Positions 53,351 through 62,524 of a stretch of 64,000 nt of DNA are shown here, piece after piece. Source of the DNA: JBCCEJ01 sp039030335 (GTDB taxonomy: Bacteria; Pseudomonadota; Gammaproteobacteria; HK1). The notes beneath the pieces were generated by a model. The model searched no databases. It saw only the letters and a program-made list of their open reading frames with translations, and was not told where the DNA came from. Location of the stretch: positions 1 through 64,000 of the forward strand of contig JBCCEJ010000016.1 in assembly GCA_039030335.1 (NCBI GenBank), given 5' to 3'. The translations under genes were made by a program, and so were the position numbers. How positions within the stretch are numbered: the stretch's first letter is position 1; every line of letters starts with the position of its first letter.

Positions 53351-54274
53351 TCAGGCCGACAACCCCACGGCCTCGGCTGAAAGCTCGAGCTGCGCCTCAA
53401 AGTCGTCGACCGGGTTGATGACCAGATGATTGGCACCGGCGGCCACGATCCCGGCAAGCTGTTCGCGCACCTCGGCGACGCTCCCGAACACGCCGGCCGA
53501 ATCGGTCAGGTCCGGCGCGCGGTAAACCCGGTCGAACCAATGGCGCATCCGCTCACGTGCGCGCGAACGATTGTCATCGAACACGATGAAAACGCGTTTG
53601 GAGATGGGATACGACGCCACATCGCGGCCCTGTTCCTCGAGCGCGTCGCGCAGGATCTTGACGCCCTCGACGAACACGTTCGTCGGATGGCTGCCGGCAC
53701 CCATCCAACCGTCGCCGAGCTTTGCCGAACGCCTGACCCCATCCGGGTGCCCGGCGCCAATCCAGATCGACACGCCGCCCGCCTGCTGGGGTTTGATGGC
53801 CATCTCGGCGTCTTTCAGGCGGTAGAACTCGCCGTCGTACGTGAACACCGGCTCGCGCCAGAGCCCGCGCACGACCTCCAGGCCTTCGCGAAACCGCGTA
53901 ACGCGCCGCGCCACCGGGATCTCGAACTCATGGTAGTGATGGTCGCGGCCGATACCGACGGCGAGCAGGGCCCGCCCGTTGCTCAACTGATCGAGCGTCG
54001 CTCCCTGGTGCGCAAGGCGGGCCGGTTGCTGGACCGGCAGCACCATCACGGCCACGCCGAGCTTTATGGTCGTGGTGACCGCCGCGGCGTGCGCCAACAG
54101 CATCATCGGTTCGAACGAGAACGCTGGATCCAGATTGTTCTCGGTTACCCAGAGGTCGGTAAAGCCCAACGCCTCCGCGCGGGCCGCGGCCCGAACGACG
54201 GTGGCCTGATCGATGTGCTCGGGCGAGCGGTGCGGCAGCACCGTGCCCAACTGCACGCCTGCGAACGGTTCCAT
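53351..54274 (-). CDS. LLM-class flavin (F420 or FMN) oxidoreductase
   Basis: A 307-residue luciferase-like TIM barrel. VRAAARAEALGFTDLWVTENN near residues 27-47, TTTIKLGVAVMVLPVQQPARLAHQ near 67-90, GRALLAVGIGRDHHYHEF near 98-115 and IKPQQAGGVSIWIGAGHPDGVRRSAK near 160-185 are the family signatures. It could reduce or oxygenate a hydride-accepting substrate; substrate unknown. I choose the Met at 54274, which has CGAGGAG upstream. It is divergent from another LLM gene at 54477, sharing a ~200-base upstream region. Confidence 0.88.
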   Translation of the reverse strand: MEPFAGVQLGTVLPHRSPEHIDQATVVRAAARAEALGFTDLWVTENNLDPAFSFEPMMLLAHAAAVTTTIKLGVAVMVLPVQQPARLAHQGATLDQLSNGRALLAVGIGRDHHYHEFEIPVARRVTRFREGLEVVRGLWREPVFTYDGEFYRLKDAEMAIKPQQAGGVSIWIGAGHPDGVRRSAKLGDGWMGAGSHPTNVFVEGVKILRDALEEQGRDVASYPISKRVFIVFDDNRSRARERMRHWFDRVYRAPDLTDSAGVFGSVAEVREQLAGIVAAGANHLVINPVDDFEAQLELSAEAVGLSA

Positions 54275-54476
54275 GAATTCACGGCTCCTCGAACGGATTG
54301 GCATCACTGTACACCGACGGAACGGCCGTGCCTGATGCCAACCGCTCTGTCACCGTTGACGCCCTGCCCCCGGGGCGACGCGAACACCGTCGAACAAGAC
54401 GCCCGCAAACAACCTTTGCCACCTCGTCAGCGCCACACTGCGCAACAGTGCTCACGTCACGATCCCGCGCGCAACG

Positions 54477-55520
54477 ATGAAGTTCAGCATTCAGCTCTCG
54501 GCCTACTACCCGGACAAGTCCTACGGCGGCGACCGGCTCTATGCCGATATGCTCGAACAGGCGGTGCTCGCCGACCAGCTCGGCTTCGACGCGGTGTCGA
54601 TCACGGAACATCACCTGATCAACATTCTGCTGATGCCGGCACCCCTGACGTTTGCGACGAAGATCGCCGCCCATACGAAGCACATCAACATCATGACGTC
54701 GATCGTGGTGCTGCCGTTGCACGACATGCGCATCCTGGCTGGTGAGATCGTCGTCGCCGACATCTTCTGCGAGGGTCGCCTGCTGCTCGGCGTCGGGCGC
54801 GGTGCGTACGCCTACGAGATGGAGCGCATGGGCGTGCCGATGAACGAGACGCAGGCCCGGTTCGATGAATCGCTCGCCGTACTGCAGGCACTGCTATCGG
54901 AAGAAGAAGTAAGCTGGGACGGCGAGTTCTATCAGTTCGAACCGCTCACCATCATGCCGCGCCCGGTGCGCCCCGGCGGACCGCCGATGATGCTGGCCGT
55001 GATGCGGCCAGACGGCATCGAAGCCTGCACGCGGCGCGGGTTCCACATACAGACGACGCCGCTAGCCGGCAATCACCAGTTGCTGATCGACCAGGTGAGC
55101 GCGTTCACCCGGGCGCGCGGCGATCTGGGCGAGGCCGGTGCGGGCCTGACGTTGAGCCTGTCGCGCGTCGCCCACCTCGCGACCAGCGCGGCGGATGCCC
55201 GCGAAAAGGTCGTGCAGGCGCATGACTACTACCGGCGATTCGATAACGTGTTCACGGGCCCGGGCGTTGTCGACAACGGCATGGTGCGGCCGCTCGCGCG
55301 CGAGCAAACGCCGGAAGAACTGGCCGAAAGCCTGCTGATTTGTACGGCCGACGAGATGTGCGAGCAGCTTCGCGTGTATCAGGACCTGGGCATCGACCGC
55401 GTGATATTGAACGTCAATTTCGGTGCCCCGCAGGCCGAGACGCTGGAAGCGATGGAACGGTTTGCCGAAGCGGTGATGCCGGAATTCACGCCAGCGGCGG
55501 CCCCCGAAGTCGTCGCCTGA
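54477..55520 (+). CDS. LLM-class flavin-dependent oxidoreductase
   Basis: A 347-residue luciferase-like protein. QAVLADQLGFDAVSITEHHL near residues 28-47, KHINIMTSIVVLPLHDMRILAGEIV near 68-92, GRLLLGVGRGAYAYEMERMGV near 100-120, DGEFYQFEPLTIMPRPVRPGGPPM and the late barrel segment DLGIDRVILNVNFG define the family. The His/His pair of ITEHHL lies where the flavin-oxygen site is in luciferases. It is divergent from the other LLM gene at 53351, and the two may act on related substrates. It converges on the cyclase gene at 55563. Confidence 0.88.
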   Translation: MKFSIQLSAYYPDKSYGGDRLYADMLEQAVLADQLGFDAVSITEHHLINILLMPAPLTFATKIAAHTKHINIMTSIVVLPLHDMRILAGEIVVADIFCEGRLLLGVGRGAYAYEMERMGVPMNETQARFDESLAVLQALLSEEEVSWDGEFYQFEPLTIMPRPVRPGGPPMMLAVMRPDGIEACTRRGFHIQTTPLAGNHQLLIDQVSAFTRARGDLGEAGAGLTLSLSRVAHLATSAADAREKVVQAHDYYRRFDNVFTGPGVVDNGMVRPLAREQTPEELAESLLICTADEMCEQLRVYQDLGIDRVILNVNFGAPQAETLEAMERFAEAVMPEFTPAAAPEVVA

Positions 55521-55562
55521 GATCCAGCCGCGGCCGGGGATACGAGGCCGCGCATGCGTCGC

Positions 55563-56570
55563 TCAAGCCGCGCGTTCGCCAAGCCCCAGGACGGGAAACA
55601 ACTCTTCTTTGCCGGTCAGCGCGAGCGGTTCGAGGTGCAGCGTCGCAACCGAGTCAGGCAGGCCGATACGGTCGGCCAGTTCCCTAGAAACGAGAAAGTC
55701 CTGCCCGACCGTCTTGCACGCCGCGGCCAGCCGGGCCGTCGTGTTGATGGTGTCACCGAAGTAGACGATCTCGCGTTTATCTTCACCAATTTCGCTCGCC
55801 ACCACATCGCCGCCGTGCATGCCGACCCGGAACTCCGGCACGACCCCGAAACGCTTCTCGTAGTGTTTGGCACGACGGCGCAGCACCGCGCGGATCGCCA
55901 GCACGCAGTCGATACAGTTCCGGTCGCGGGCGTCGCCTCGAAGCGGCCACGTCACCACCACTTCGTCGCCGATGTATCGGTGGGTCTCGCCGCCATAGTC
56001 GATGACCGGGCCCGCGACGTCCTGAAAAAAGCGCCGGATGAGTGACTGCACCTTGAGATCTCCCATCGTTTCGGCGAGTCGGGTCGAATCCGCCATGTCG
56101 AGGAACATGAAGATGCGCTGCTCGCGAAGCGGCGTGTAGTAGCGCCCGAGCAGGAAATTCGACAGCACGCGCGGCCCCACCAGCGTGCGCACGCGCAGCA
56201 CGGCGTTGATGACAAACGAGACCGCCAGCGCAAACAGCATATCCTGCGTGAGCGTGGTCTCGGTGTAGTTGTCACCATACGGTTCGAGCCCGTGAATGCG
56301 GGGCGCAAGCTGTAAGCCGATGAAGATCAACACGACCCACAGTCCGCTGCTGACCACGAGCAGCGCGGCGAGCGGCAGACGCCGGATCACCGCCCCCGAT
56401 GCGCTCTGAATGAAGAATATCTCGAGTCCCATGACGAGTCCGGCGACGAGCAGCCCGGCGGTCGCGCCAATAACCGGCGTTCCGCCGACGAGGACGCCGT
56501 AGATGGCGCCAACGCCGGACGCCACAATCATCGTGCCCAACCAGAGAAAAAGCTTGCGGGAGTTGTTCAT
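55563..56570 (-). CDS. Membrane-bound class III adenylate/guanylate cyclase
   Basis: A 335-residue protein. Residues ~1-145 contain about four transmembrane helices (FLWLGTMIVASGVGAIYGVLV; VIGATAGLLVAGLVMGLEI; LAALLVVSSGLWVVLIFIGL; MLFALAVSFVINAVL). The cyclase domain follows at ~150-300 with metal Asp residues in FMFLDMADSTRLAE and HRYIGDEVVVTWP, and REIVYFGDTINTTARL carrying the Asn/Arg transition-state region. No HAMP or PAS domain lies between, so the membrane part is itself the presumed sensor. It makes cAMP or a related cyclic nucleotide in the cytoplasm. Divergent from the TSUP exporter at 56724. Confidence 0.9.
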   Translation of the reverse strand: MNNSRKLFLWLGTMIVASGVGAIYGVLVGGTPVIGATAGLLVAGLVMGLEIFFIQSASGAVIRRLPLAALLVVSSGLWVVLIFIGLQLAPRIHGLEPYGDNYTETTLTQDMLFALAVSFVINAVLRVRTLVGPRVLSNFLLGRYYTPLREQRIFMFLDMADSTRLAETMGDLKVQSLIRRFFQDVAGPVIDYGGETHRYIGDEVVVTWPLRGDARDRNCIDCVLAIRAVLRRRAKHYEKRFGVVPEFRVGMHGGDVVASEIGEDKREIVYFGDTINTTARLAAACKTVGQDFLVSRELADRIGLPDSVATLHLEPLALTGKEELFPVLGLGERAA

Positions 56571-56723
56571 CAGGGCCCACCTGCAAAGAGCCGCCTTCCG
56601 TTCCGAGCGGAAGCTCTACGCAACGATACACAGACCCGTTGTGGTGTACAGCTTCCCGGTAGGCGGGCGCACTTGCCCGGCCTTTGAGCAGCCCGGTCAG
56701 GAACCGGGCACAATGCCCGGCCC

Positions 56724-57491
56724 ATGATCACTCTCGTCCAATACGACTGGCCGATCATTGCGCTGGTCTTGCTCACCATTGCGTTCTCCGGCTTCATCCA
56801 CGGTGCGATCGGGCTCGGTTTCCCGATGATCTCCACACCGGTGATCGCGGTTTTCCTGGACGTCAAGACGGCCATCGTGCTGACGCTGTTACCGACGGTT
56901 GCGGTCAACATCGCGACCATCGCGTCGGCTAGCGGCTTCGGCTCGATCATTCGAAGCTACGGGCCGATGGTCGCCGCATCATTGGTCGGTTCTATCGCCG
57001 GCACCTATCTGCTGGCGATCTCGAGCCCCGATCCGTTCCGGCTGATGCTGGCCATCCTGATCGTGGTTTTCCTGTGGTCGAGTTACGCGAACCGGGTACC
57101 GAGAGCGTGGCTCGAACGGTTCATGTGGCCGGCGATGGTGTTGTTCGGCCTGACGGCCGGTTTCAGCGGCGGCACCACGAACGTCATGGTCGCCGTGCTG
57201 ATCATCTATTTCCTGGCGCTGGAAATACCGCGCCCGACGATGGTGCCGGCCATGAACACGTGCTTCCTGACCGGCAAGCTCGCGCAGATCGGCGTGCTGT
57301 CGCTGACCGGTCTCGTCAGCTGGCAGCTGATGGTGGAAACCGCGCCGCTCGCGGTGCTCGCCGTCGTGGCGCTGCGCATCGGGCAACGCCTGCAGAACCG
57401 GATTCCGCAGGCAACCTACCGCAAGGGGCTGCACGCTCTGCTGGGCGCGCTTGCGGTCATCTTGCTGGTGCAGTTCGCGCTGACGAGTTGA
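56724..57491 (+). CDS. TSUP-family membrane transporter (TauE/SafE-like)
   Basis: A 255-residue inner-membrane protein with about seven to eight hydrophobic helices and no large soluble part. The two-fold repeat typical of TSUP proteins is visible: GFIHGAIGLGFPMISTPVIAVFL near residues 22-44 and GLTAGFSGGTTNVMVAVLIIYFLAL near 140-165, each with a Gly-rich turn. Members move sulfite, organosulfonates or related anions. The position before an HpcH-type aldolase gene, 92 bases away, leaves the substrate open. The promoter probably lies in the 153-base gap shared with the cyclase gene. Confidence 0.9.
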   Translation: MITLVQYDWPIIALVLLTIAFSGFIHGAIGLGFPMISTPVIAVFLDVKTAIVLTLLPTVAVNIATIASASGFGSIIRSYGPMVAASLVGSIAGTYLLAISSPDPFRLMLAILIVVFLWSSYANRVPRAWLERFMWPAMVLFGLTAGFSGGTTNVMVAVLIIYFLALEIPRPTMVPAMNTCFLTGKLAQIGVLSLTGLVSWQLMVETAPLAVLAVVALRIGQRLQNRIPQATYRKGLHALLGALAVILLVQFALTS

Positions 57492-57582
57492 GGCGACGCG
57501 CGCGCCAAGAGGCGACTGAAACGCCGCCAGGCATTCGTCTACTGACGTAACATGCGCATCAGCCACACCAGGAGTACTACCG

Positions 57583-58347
57583 ATGCCTCGCAAGAGCCTG
57601 CGCAAACGCGTCATGACCGGAGCGCCAGTGCTCGGGTCGATGGTGTTCGAATTCTTCACGCCCGGCATCGCGCAGATCATGAAGACGGCCGGCTGCGAAT
57701 ACGTGATCTTCGATATGGAGCACGCCGGCTTCTCGATCGAGCAGTTGAAGTGGCAGGTCGCGTGCTGCCGGGGCATTGGTGTCGCGCCGATGGTGCGTGT
57801 GCCCCGCGGTGAGTACGCGTTTGTGGCTCGCGCGCTCGACGTCGGCGCCGAAGGCATCATGGTGCCGATGGTCGATTCCGAAGCGGCCGCGCGCGCCATT
57901 GTCGAGGCGACCCGATACCCGCCGAAAGGCCGCCGGGGTGCCGCCTTCGGATTTGCGCACGACGACTATCTGCCGGGCGATCCGAGTACGAAGATGCGTC
58001 GCGCCAACAACCAGAATCTCGTCATCGCGCAGATCGAAACCGAGCGTGGGCTCGCCGAAGTGGAGGAGATTGCCGCGCTCGACGGGATCGACTGCCTGTG
58101 GCTCGGCCACTTCGACATGACGAACTTTCTCGGTATTCCAGGCCAGTTCGAGCACCCGGCTTTCAAGGGCGCGATCGAGCGCATCGTCGCGGCCGCACAG
58201 GCGAACGGCAAGGGCCTCGGGTTCATGGCGGCCGACGCGGCGTGGATGCGGGAATACCGGGGTTACGGGTTCAACATGCTCGCGGCCGGCACCGATCAAG
58301 GAATCCTGGCGGCCGGCGTCGCCGCGGTGCTCGACGCCGGCGGTTAA
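57583..58347 (+). CDS. HpcH/HpaI aldolase family protein
   Basis: A 254-residue metal-dependent class II pyruvate aldolase of the HpcH/HpaI family. VIFDMEHAGFSIEQLKWQVA near residues 43-62, MVRVPRGEYAFVARALDVGAEGIMVPMV near 68-95 (Arg for substrate carboxylate), IAQIETERGLAEVEEIAAL near 147-165 (metal Glu) and CLWLGHFDMTNFLGIPGQ (metal Asp) are the expected elements. It cleaves or forms a 4-hydroxy-2-oxo acid or a related citramalyl-type compound. A CAGGAG ribosome-binding site precedes the ATG. The fructose bisphosphatase gene starts 57 bases after its stop, possibly in the same transcript. Confidence 0.9.
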   Translation: MPRKSLRKRVMTGAPVLGSMVFEFFTPGIAQIMKTAGCEYVIFDMEHAGFSIEQLKWQVACCRGIGVAPMVRVPRGEYAFVARALDVGAEGIMVPMVDSEAAARAIVEATRYPPKGRRGAAFGFAHDDYLPGDPSTKMRRANNQNLVIAQIETERGLAEVEEIAALDGIDCLWLGHFDMTNFLGIPGQFEHPAFKGAIERIVAAAQANGKGLGFMAADAAWMREYRGYGFNMLAAGTDQGILAAGVAAVLDAGG

Positions 58348-58403
58348 CCCGCAGGCTCTGCTGTTAAACTCGCCCCGTCTCTCACCGCCCGGAGTTTCTT
58401 TTG

Positions 58404-59369
58404 ATGAGCACAACGTCGCAAAGCGGTCTTGTCACCCTGGAAAGTCACATGCGCAGCCTGGCGACAGACGCCACGGGCGCCGGTCTCTCGCAGGTCATGC
58501 TGGCCATTTCGGTCAGTGCCCGGGCGATCGCTGAAACGCTTCGCAATGCGCGGTTGCGCGACGTGCTGGGGGAGGTCGGAAACGAGAACGTGCAGGGTGA
58601 AGAGCAGCAGAAGCTCGATGTGATCGCCAACGACATCCTGAAGGAAGTGCTCGCGACGCACGCTGGCGTCATGGTGATAGGCTCGGAAGAGGATGACGAA
58701 CTGATCGTCAATGCGGCGAGCGGCGACGGCCCGCAGTTCGGCGTCATGTTCGATCCGCTCGATGGTTCCTCGAACCTCGACGTGGCCGGCGGCGTCGGTA
58801 CGATCTTCTCGGTCTATTCGCTAACGCCTGCAACCGCTGAACAGCTACAGCCGGGCCGCGCGCAGATCGCGGCCGGCTACGTGCTGTACGGCTCCTCCAC
58901 GCTGATGGTCATGACGACCGGCAACGGCGTGCAGATGTTCGTGCTCGACACCGGCCTCGGCGCGTTCGTGCGGGTAGAAGACGATCTGCGTATCCCGGCG
59001 CGCGGCAAGATCTACTCCGTCAACGAAGCCAACTTCGAGAGTTTTCCAGACGGCTATCAGGCGTACCTGCGCGATTGTCACGAGCAGGGCCAGTCGGCCC
59101 GCTACGCCGGCGCGATGGTGGCCGATGTGCATCGCGTGCTGTTGAAGGGCGGCGTGTTCATGTATCCGCCGACCGGCAAGGCGCCGAACGGCAAACTGCG
59201 GCTCATGTACGAGTGCAACCCGATGACGATGGTCGTCGTGCAGGCTGGTGGCCTTGGCGAGACCGGCAGCGGCAGCGTGCTGGACGTCGAGCCGGGTGAA
59301 TTGCACCAGCGCGTGCCGATCGTTATCGGCAGCCCGGACAATGTGAACGACCTGCTGGGGCGCCTGTAA
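58404..59369 (+). CDS. fbp: Class 1 fructose-1,6-bisphosphatase
   Basis: A 321-residue metal-dependent sugar phosphatase. The signature VMFDPLDGSSNLDV is near residues 113-126; the loop IGSEEDDELIV near 91-101 supplies metal-binding Glu residues; YPPTGKAPNGKLRLMYECNPM near 254-274 binds the sugar phosphate. It removes the 1-phosphate of fructose-1,6-bisphosphate in gluconeogenesis. That fits a cell that feeds on carnitine, amino acids and other non-sugar substrates. The ATG at 58404 has GGAG ten bases upstream; a TTG three bases earlier is less likely. Two hairpins follow the stop. Confidence 0.95.
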   Translation: MSTTSQSGLVTLESHMRSLATDATGAGLSQVMLAISVSARAIAETLRNARLRDVLGEVGNENVQGEEQQKLDVIANDILKEVLATHAGVMVIGSEEDDELIVNAASGDGPQFGVMFDPLDGSSNLDVAGGVGTIFSVYSLTPATAEQLQPGRAQIAAGYVLYGSSTLMVMTTGNGVQMFVLDTGLGAFVRVEDDLRIPARGKIYSVNEANFESFPDGYQAYLRDCHEQGQSARYAGAMVADVHRVLLKGGVFMYPPTGKAPNGKLRLMYECNPMTMVVVQAGGLGETGSGSVLDVEPGELHQRVPIVIGSPDNVNDLLGRL

Positions 59370-59378
59370 CGCCCCCAG
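59355..59378 (+). terminator. Terminator-like hairpin overlapping the fbp stop codon
   Basis: CTGGGGCG (59355-59362) pairs with CGCCCCCAG (59370-59378) with one bulged C and a seven-base loop; the TAA stop is in the loop. A very GC-rich stem directly at the stop is compatible with a terminator or a 3'-end-protecting fold. Confidence 0.5.
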
Positions 59379-59398
59379 CACAGACATTCGCTCAAAAG

Positions 59399-59423
59399 AC
59401 GTAGTCCGCACTGCAGACTACGT
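59399..59423 (-). terminator. Intrinsic terminator for the 2-hydroxyacid dehydrogenase gene
   Basis: ACGTAGTC (59399-59406) pairs with GACTACGT (59416-59423). On the minus strand the stem is followed by CTTTTG, a T-run just after the hairpin. It lies eight bases beyond the stop of the minus-strand dehydrogenase gene, between convergent genes, so it may serve both directions. Confidence 0.65.
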
Positions 59424-59431
59424 TCAGCGCA

Positions 59432-60400
59432 TCAGACGCCGTTGCGGATCCAGTTCGCGCGCTCCCCGCGTTGCACAACACGGCGGACGTTCTCGTGGGC
59501 CCAGTCCCAGATGCGCATCGTGCTTTCGTGTACGACGCCTGCGACGTGCGCCGTCACCATGCAGTTCGGTAAGCCGAGCAGCGGGTTGTCTTGACGCACC
59601 GGTTCAATTTCGAACACATCGATCGCGGCCGCGGCGATAGTGCCGTTCTTGAGCGCATCGGCAAGCGCATCCTCATCGATGACACCACCGCGCGCGCAGC
59701 ACACGAGACGTGCGTGCGGCTGCATCTGAGCGAGCGCCTCGGCGTTGATCATGCCGCGTGAGTGTTCGTTCAAATCCGTCGCGATATTGACGAAGTCAGA
59801 CTCGGCGAACAGCGTCGCCTTGTCGACCTTGCGCGCGCCCAGCTCGGCGGCGAGGTCGGCGTTGATGTCGTCGCGAAGATCGTTATAGAGGATCTCCATC
59901 TCGAACGCCTTCGCCCGCTTTGCAAGCGACGACCCGGTGTTGCCGAAGCCGATGATGCCGAGCTTCTTGTCTTTCACTTCAAACGCACTGCTGGTGAGCT
60001 TGCGGGCGGAGAACCAGTCGGCGTTTTGCGTGTGCGCCTGCGCTTCCAGCAGGTGTTTCGAGAGCGACAGGATGAACATCATCGAATGTTCAGCAACTGC
60101 CTCCTTGTTGACGCCTTCGATGTTGCAGGCAGGGATCTGCCGTTTTGCGCAGGCTTCCAGGTCGAGCGTTTCATAACCAACGCCAAGCCGCTGCACGATC
60201 TTCAGATTGTCAGCCGCCGCAAGAATTTGTTCATTGACCGGCTCCATGCCGATCACGAATGCGTCGACATCGCGGATCTTCTCGAGATCCTCGGCCGCGT
60301 ACAGACCATCTTCACCCACCTCGATACGCACACCCTCCACGTCGTCCGGGATGATGTCTTCGAGGTCGGGACGCACTCTCAACAGGTAGCCGATCTTCAT
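59432..60400 (-). CDS. D-isomer-specific 2-hydroxyacid dehydrogenase (SerA-like)
   Basis: A 322-residue NAD-dependent dehydrogenase. It has the NAD motif GIIGFGNTGSSLAKRAKAF near residues 148-166, the substrate Arg in CARGGVIDEDAL near 234-245, the Glu in IDVFEIEPVRQDNPL near 256-270, and the catalytic His in VTAHVAGVVHEST near 280-292. It interconverts a 2-hydroxy acid and a 2-oxo acid; D-3-phosphoglycerate, glyoxylate or hydroxypyruvate are candidates. No ACT domain is present. The Met at 60400 has a GGAG ribosome-binding site; the frame to 60478 lacks homology. The alpha/beta hydrolase gene lies 99 bases upstream, same strand. Confidence 0.9.
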   Translation of the reverse strand: MKIGYLLRVRPDLEDIIPDDVEGVRIEVGEDGLYAAEDLEKIRDVDAFVIGMEPVNEQILAAADNLKIVQRLGVGYETLDLEACAKRQIPACNIEGVNKEAVAEHSMMFILSLSKHLLEAQAHTQNADWFSARKLTSSAFEVKDKKLGIIGFGNTGSSLAKRAKAFEMEILYNDLRDDINADLAAELGARKVDKATLFAESDFVNIATDLNEHSRGMINAEALAQMQPHARLVCCARGGVIDEDALADALKNGTIAAAAIDVFEIEPVRQDNPLLGLPNCMVTAHVAGVVHESTMRIWDWAHENVRRVVQRGERANWIRNGV

Positions 60401-60499
60401 GTTCTCTCTCCTGCCTCCGTTCGGGTTTTCGTTCATGCAAACTCTGGCGCGGCGCCCTGGCCTGCGCGCGGGGAACAAACGTCGTAAAGCGCCTGCACC

Positions 60500-61387
60500 T
60501 TATTCCATCGTAGCCCTGATGTTGTCGACCAGCCAACGCGCCGTCTCGGCCGGTTCTTCCATCGGGAAGAAATGACTCCCGGACCAGTCGTGGAGTGACA
60601 TGCGCGGTGCGAGTTCAACGAACTCCGTATGCAGCTCGCGGCGAAAATGGCCTTCGGCTGCGTGCGCGACGATGCCCGGGCAGGCGATCGCGCGAGCCAG
60701 CGCGCGCATGTCTTCATCCCAGTGGGCGTCGAACAAGGTCGCTTCGGTGAGCGGCGCGCAGCGAAGCTCGGCACCGCCGTCCACGTCGCGGAGCCCGTAT
60801 TCGATATACGCCTCGAATACTTCCGCGTCCCAATGCGCGAACGTCTCACGCCGGCTCCAGCTCTGCGCGGCTTCCTGCCTGGATGTAAACCGGCTCCGCC
60901 GGCGCAGCGCGCCATCGACCAGTTGTTGCTTGCGCCCGGTGCCGCCGCCCGCATCGTGCATTTCTGGCCACCAGACAACCGGGTCCAGCAACATCAGCGC
61001 ATCGAACAGATCGGCACGCTTGCCGGCCACGCAGCTCATGATCATGCCGCCCATCGAATGTCCGACGCCTACCACCGGCGACTGGATACGCCCGGCCGCC
61101 CGCCAGTGGTCGAGCAGCATACCGAGATCGTCGTGCAGCACTTCCCATCTGAGATTGACGGGCGCCGCATCCTGTTCGCTCAATCCGTGGCCGCGCGCGT
61201 CGTAGGCGACGACGTGAAAGTGCTGGGCCAGATGCCGGGCTATCGGGCGCCACAGATCGGAGCAGAAACCGTTGGCATGGCCGAGCACAACCGTCACTCC
61301 GCCAGCAGCGGGTTCAGGCCAGTGCAGGCTCGCGATACGACCCCGGTCCGGCAAATCGGTCCATTCTCGCGTTGGCTCATTGCGCAT
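60500..61387 (-). CDS. Alpha/beta hydrolase
   Basis: A 295-residue hydrolase. The oxyanion segment VLGHANGFCSDLWRPIA is near residues 34-50, the nucleophile elbow VGHSMGGMIMS near 105-115, the acid region IVAHAAEGHFRREL near 240-253, and the catalytic His in WSGSHFFPMEEP near 268-279. This is the complete catalytic triad, in contrast to the interrupted paralogue at 16657. An ester or lactone of a small molecule is the likely substrate. I start at the Met at 61387 (MRNEPTREWTDLPD); the open frame upstream has no homology. Divergent from the aldo-keto reductase across 155 bases. Confidence 0.85.
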   Translation of the reverse strand: MRNEPTREWTDLPDRGRIASLHWPEPAAGGVTVVLGHANGFCSDLWRPIARHLAQHFHVVAYDARGHGLSEQDAAPVNLRWEVLHDDLGMLLDHWRAAGRIQSPVVGVGHSMGGMIMSCVAGKRADLFDALMLLDPVVWWPEMHDAGGGTGRKQQLVDGALRRRSRFTSRQEAAQSWSRRETFAHWDAEVFEAYIEYGLRDVDGGAELRCAPLTEATLFDAHWDEDMRALARAIACPGIVAHAAEGHFRRELHTEFVELAPRMSLHDWSGSHFFPMEEPAETARWLVDNIRATME

Positions 61388-61542
61388 GCGGTGCGGTATC
61401 GGACAGCTGAAAACCGCACAGGCTACACTACCGCACATCCGATGTGCCGGAGGCGTCGCACGGCGCGCCGTTCATCCCGTTATCAGCTGCGATAGCCGGC
61501 ACTGGTTCGACCAGCATCTACGGTTCACGGAGTAAAGATCGC

Positions 61543-62514
61543 ATGCAGTATCGCGTACTGGGCCGCACCGGCGTTCGAGTCTCGGAACTTTGTCTCGGCA
61601 CCATGACGTTTGGCGCCGAGGCCGATGCCCGCGAGTCAGCGGCGATGTACAACGCCGCCCGCGATCGCGGCATCAACTTCTTCGACTGCGCCAACAGCTA
61701 CGTGGGCGGACGCTCGGAAGAGATCCTCGGCAAGCTGGTGGCGGGTCATCGAGACGAAGTGATCGTGACGACCAAGACCTTCAACTCGATCGGCAAGGAC
61801 GCGAATGCCCAGGGCAGCAGCCGTGTGCACCTGAGGCGCGCCGTGGAGCAGAGCCTGAAACGCCTCGGTACCGACCGCATCGACGTGTTGTTCATGCACC
61901 GCTTCGACGATCTGACGCCGCTCGAAGAAACGCTGCGGGGTCTCGAAGATCTGGTGCGCGCCGGCAAGCTGCTATACCCCGGCGCCAGCAACTTCGCGGC
62001 CTGGCAGGTGACCAAGGCGCTCGGCATTGCCGAACGGCACGACTGGAGCCGCTTCGAGGTCATGCAGCCGATGTACAACCTCGTCAAACGACAGGCCGAG
62101 GTCGAGATCCTGCCGATGGCGGCCTCCGAGGAGGTCGGCGTCATCAGCTACAGCCCGGTGGGCGGTGGTTTGTTGAGCGGCAAATACGGTGTCGACAAAC
62201 GCCCGAATAACGCGCGCCTCGTCGACAACAAGATGTACGCGAAGCGCTATCGCGAAGACTGGTCTTACGAAACGGCCGAGCAGTTCACGGCGCTCGCCAA
62301 CGCGCGCGGCATTCATCCGGTGAGTCTGGCAGTCGCCTGGGTCAACGCCCACCCGCAGATCACCGCCCCGATCGTCGGTGCGCGTTCGGTCGAACAGCTG
62401 GGTCCGTCGCTCGACGCAACCGAAGTGCCGATGGACGACGAACTCTACGCAGCTGTCACCGACCTCAGCCGCACACCGCCGCCGGCTACCGACCGGTTGG
62501 AAACGCAAGCCTGA
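61543..62514 (+). CDS. Aldo-keto reductase
   Basis: A 323-residue TIM-barrel NADPH-dependent oxidoreductase. The catalytic set is visible: Asp in NFFDCANSY near residues 44-52 (with the Tyr in CANSYVGG), Lys in VTTKTFNSI near 77-85, and the His in LFMHRFDD near 117-124. GASNFAAWQVTKAL near 153-166 and IVGARSVEQL near 281-290 are cofactor-binding. It reduces an aldehyde or ketone, or works in the reverse direction. The ATG at 61543 has CACGGAG upstream and begins MQYRVLGRTGVRVSELCLG, the family start. It ends ten bases from the stop of the convergent CoA-transferase gene. Confidence 0.92.
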   Translation: MQYRVLGRTGVRVSELCLGTMTFGAEADARESAAMYNAARDRGINFFDCANSYVGGRSEEILGKLVAGHRDEVIVTTKTFNSIGKDANAQGSSRVHLRRAVEQSLKRLGTDRIDVLFMHRFDDLTPLEETLRGLEDLVRAGKLLYPGASNFAAWQVTKALGIAERHDWSRFEVMQPMYNLVKRQAEVEILPMAASEEVGVISYSPVGGGLLSGKYGVDKRPNNARLVDNKMYAKRYREDWSYETAEQFTALANARGIHPVSLAVAWVNAHPQITAPIVGARSVEQLGPSLDATEVPMDDELYAAVTDLSRTPPPATDRLETQA

Positions 62515-62524
62515 GGCGTCGGCG

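Noticed and set aside
53426..54745. 439-residue plus-strand open frame
   Set aside because: Antisense to one LLM gene and out of frame with the start of the next; no motifs.
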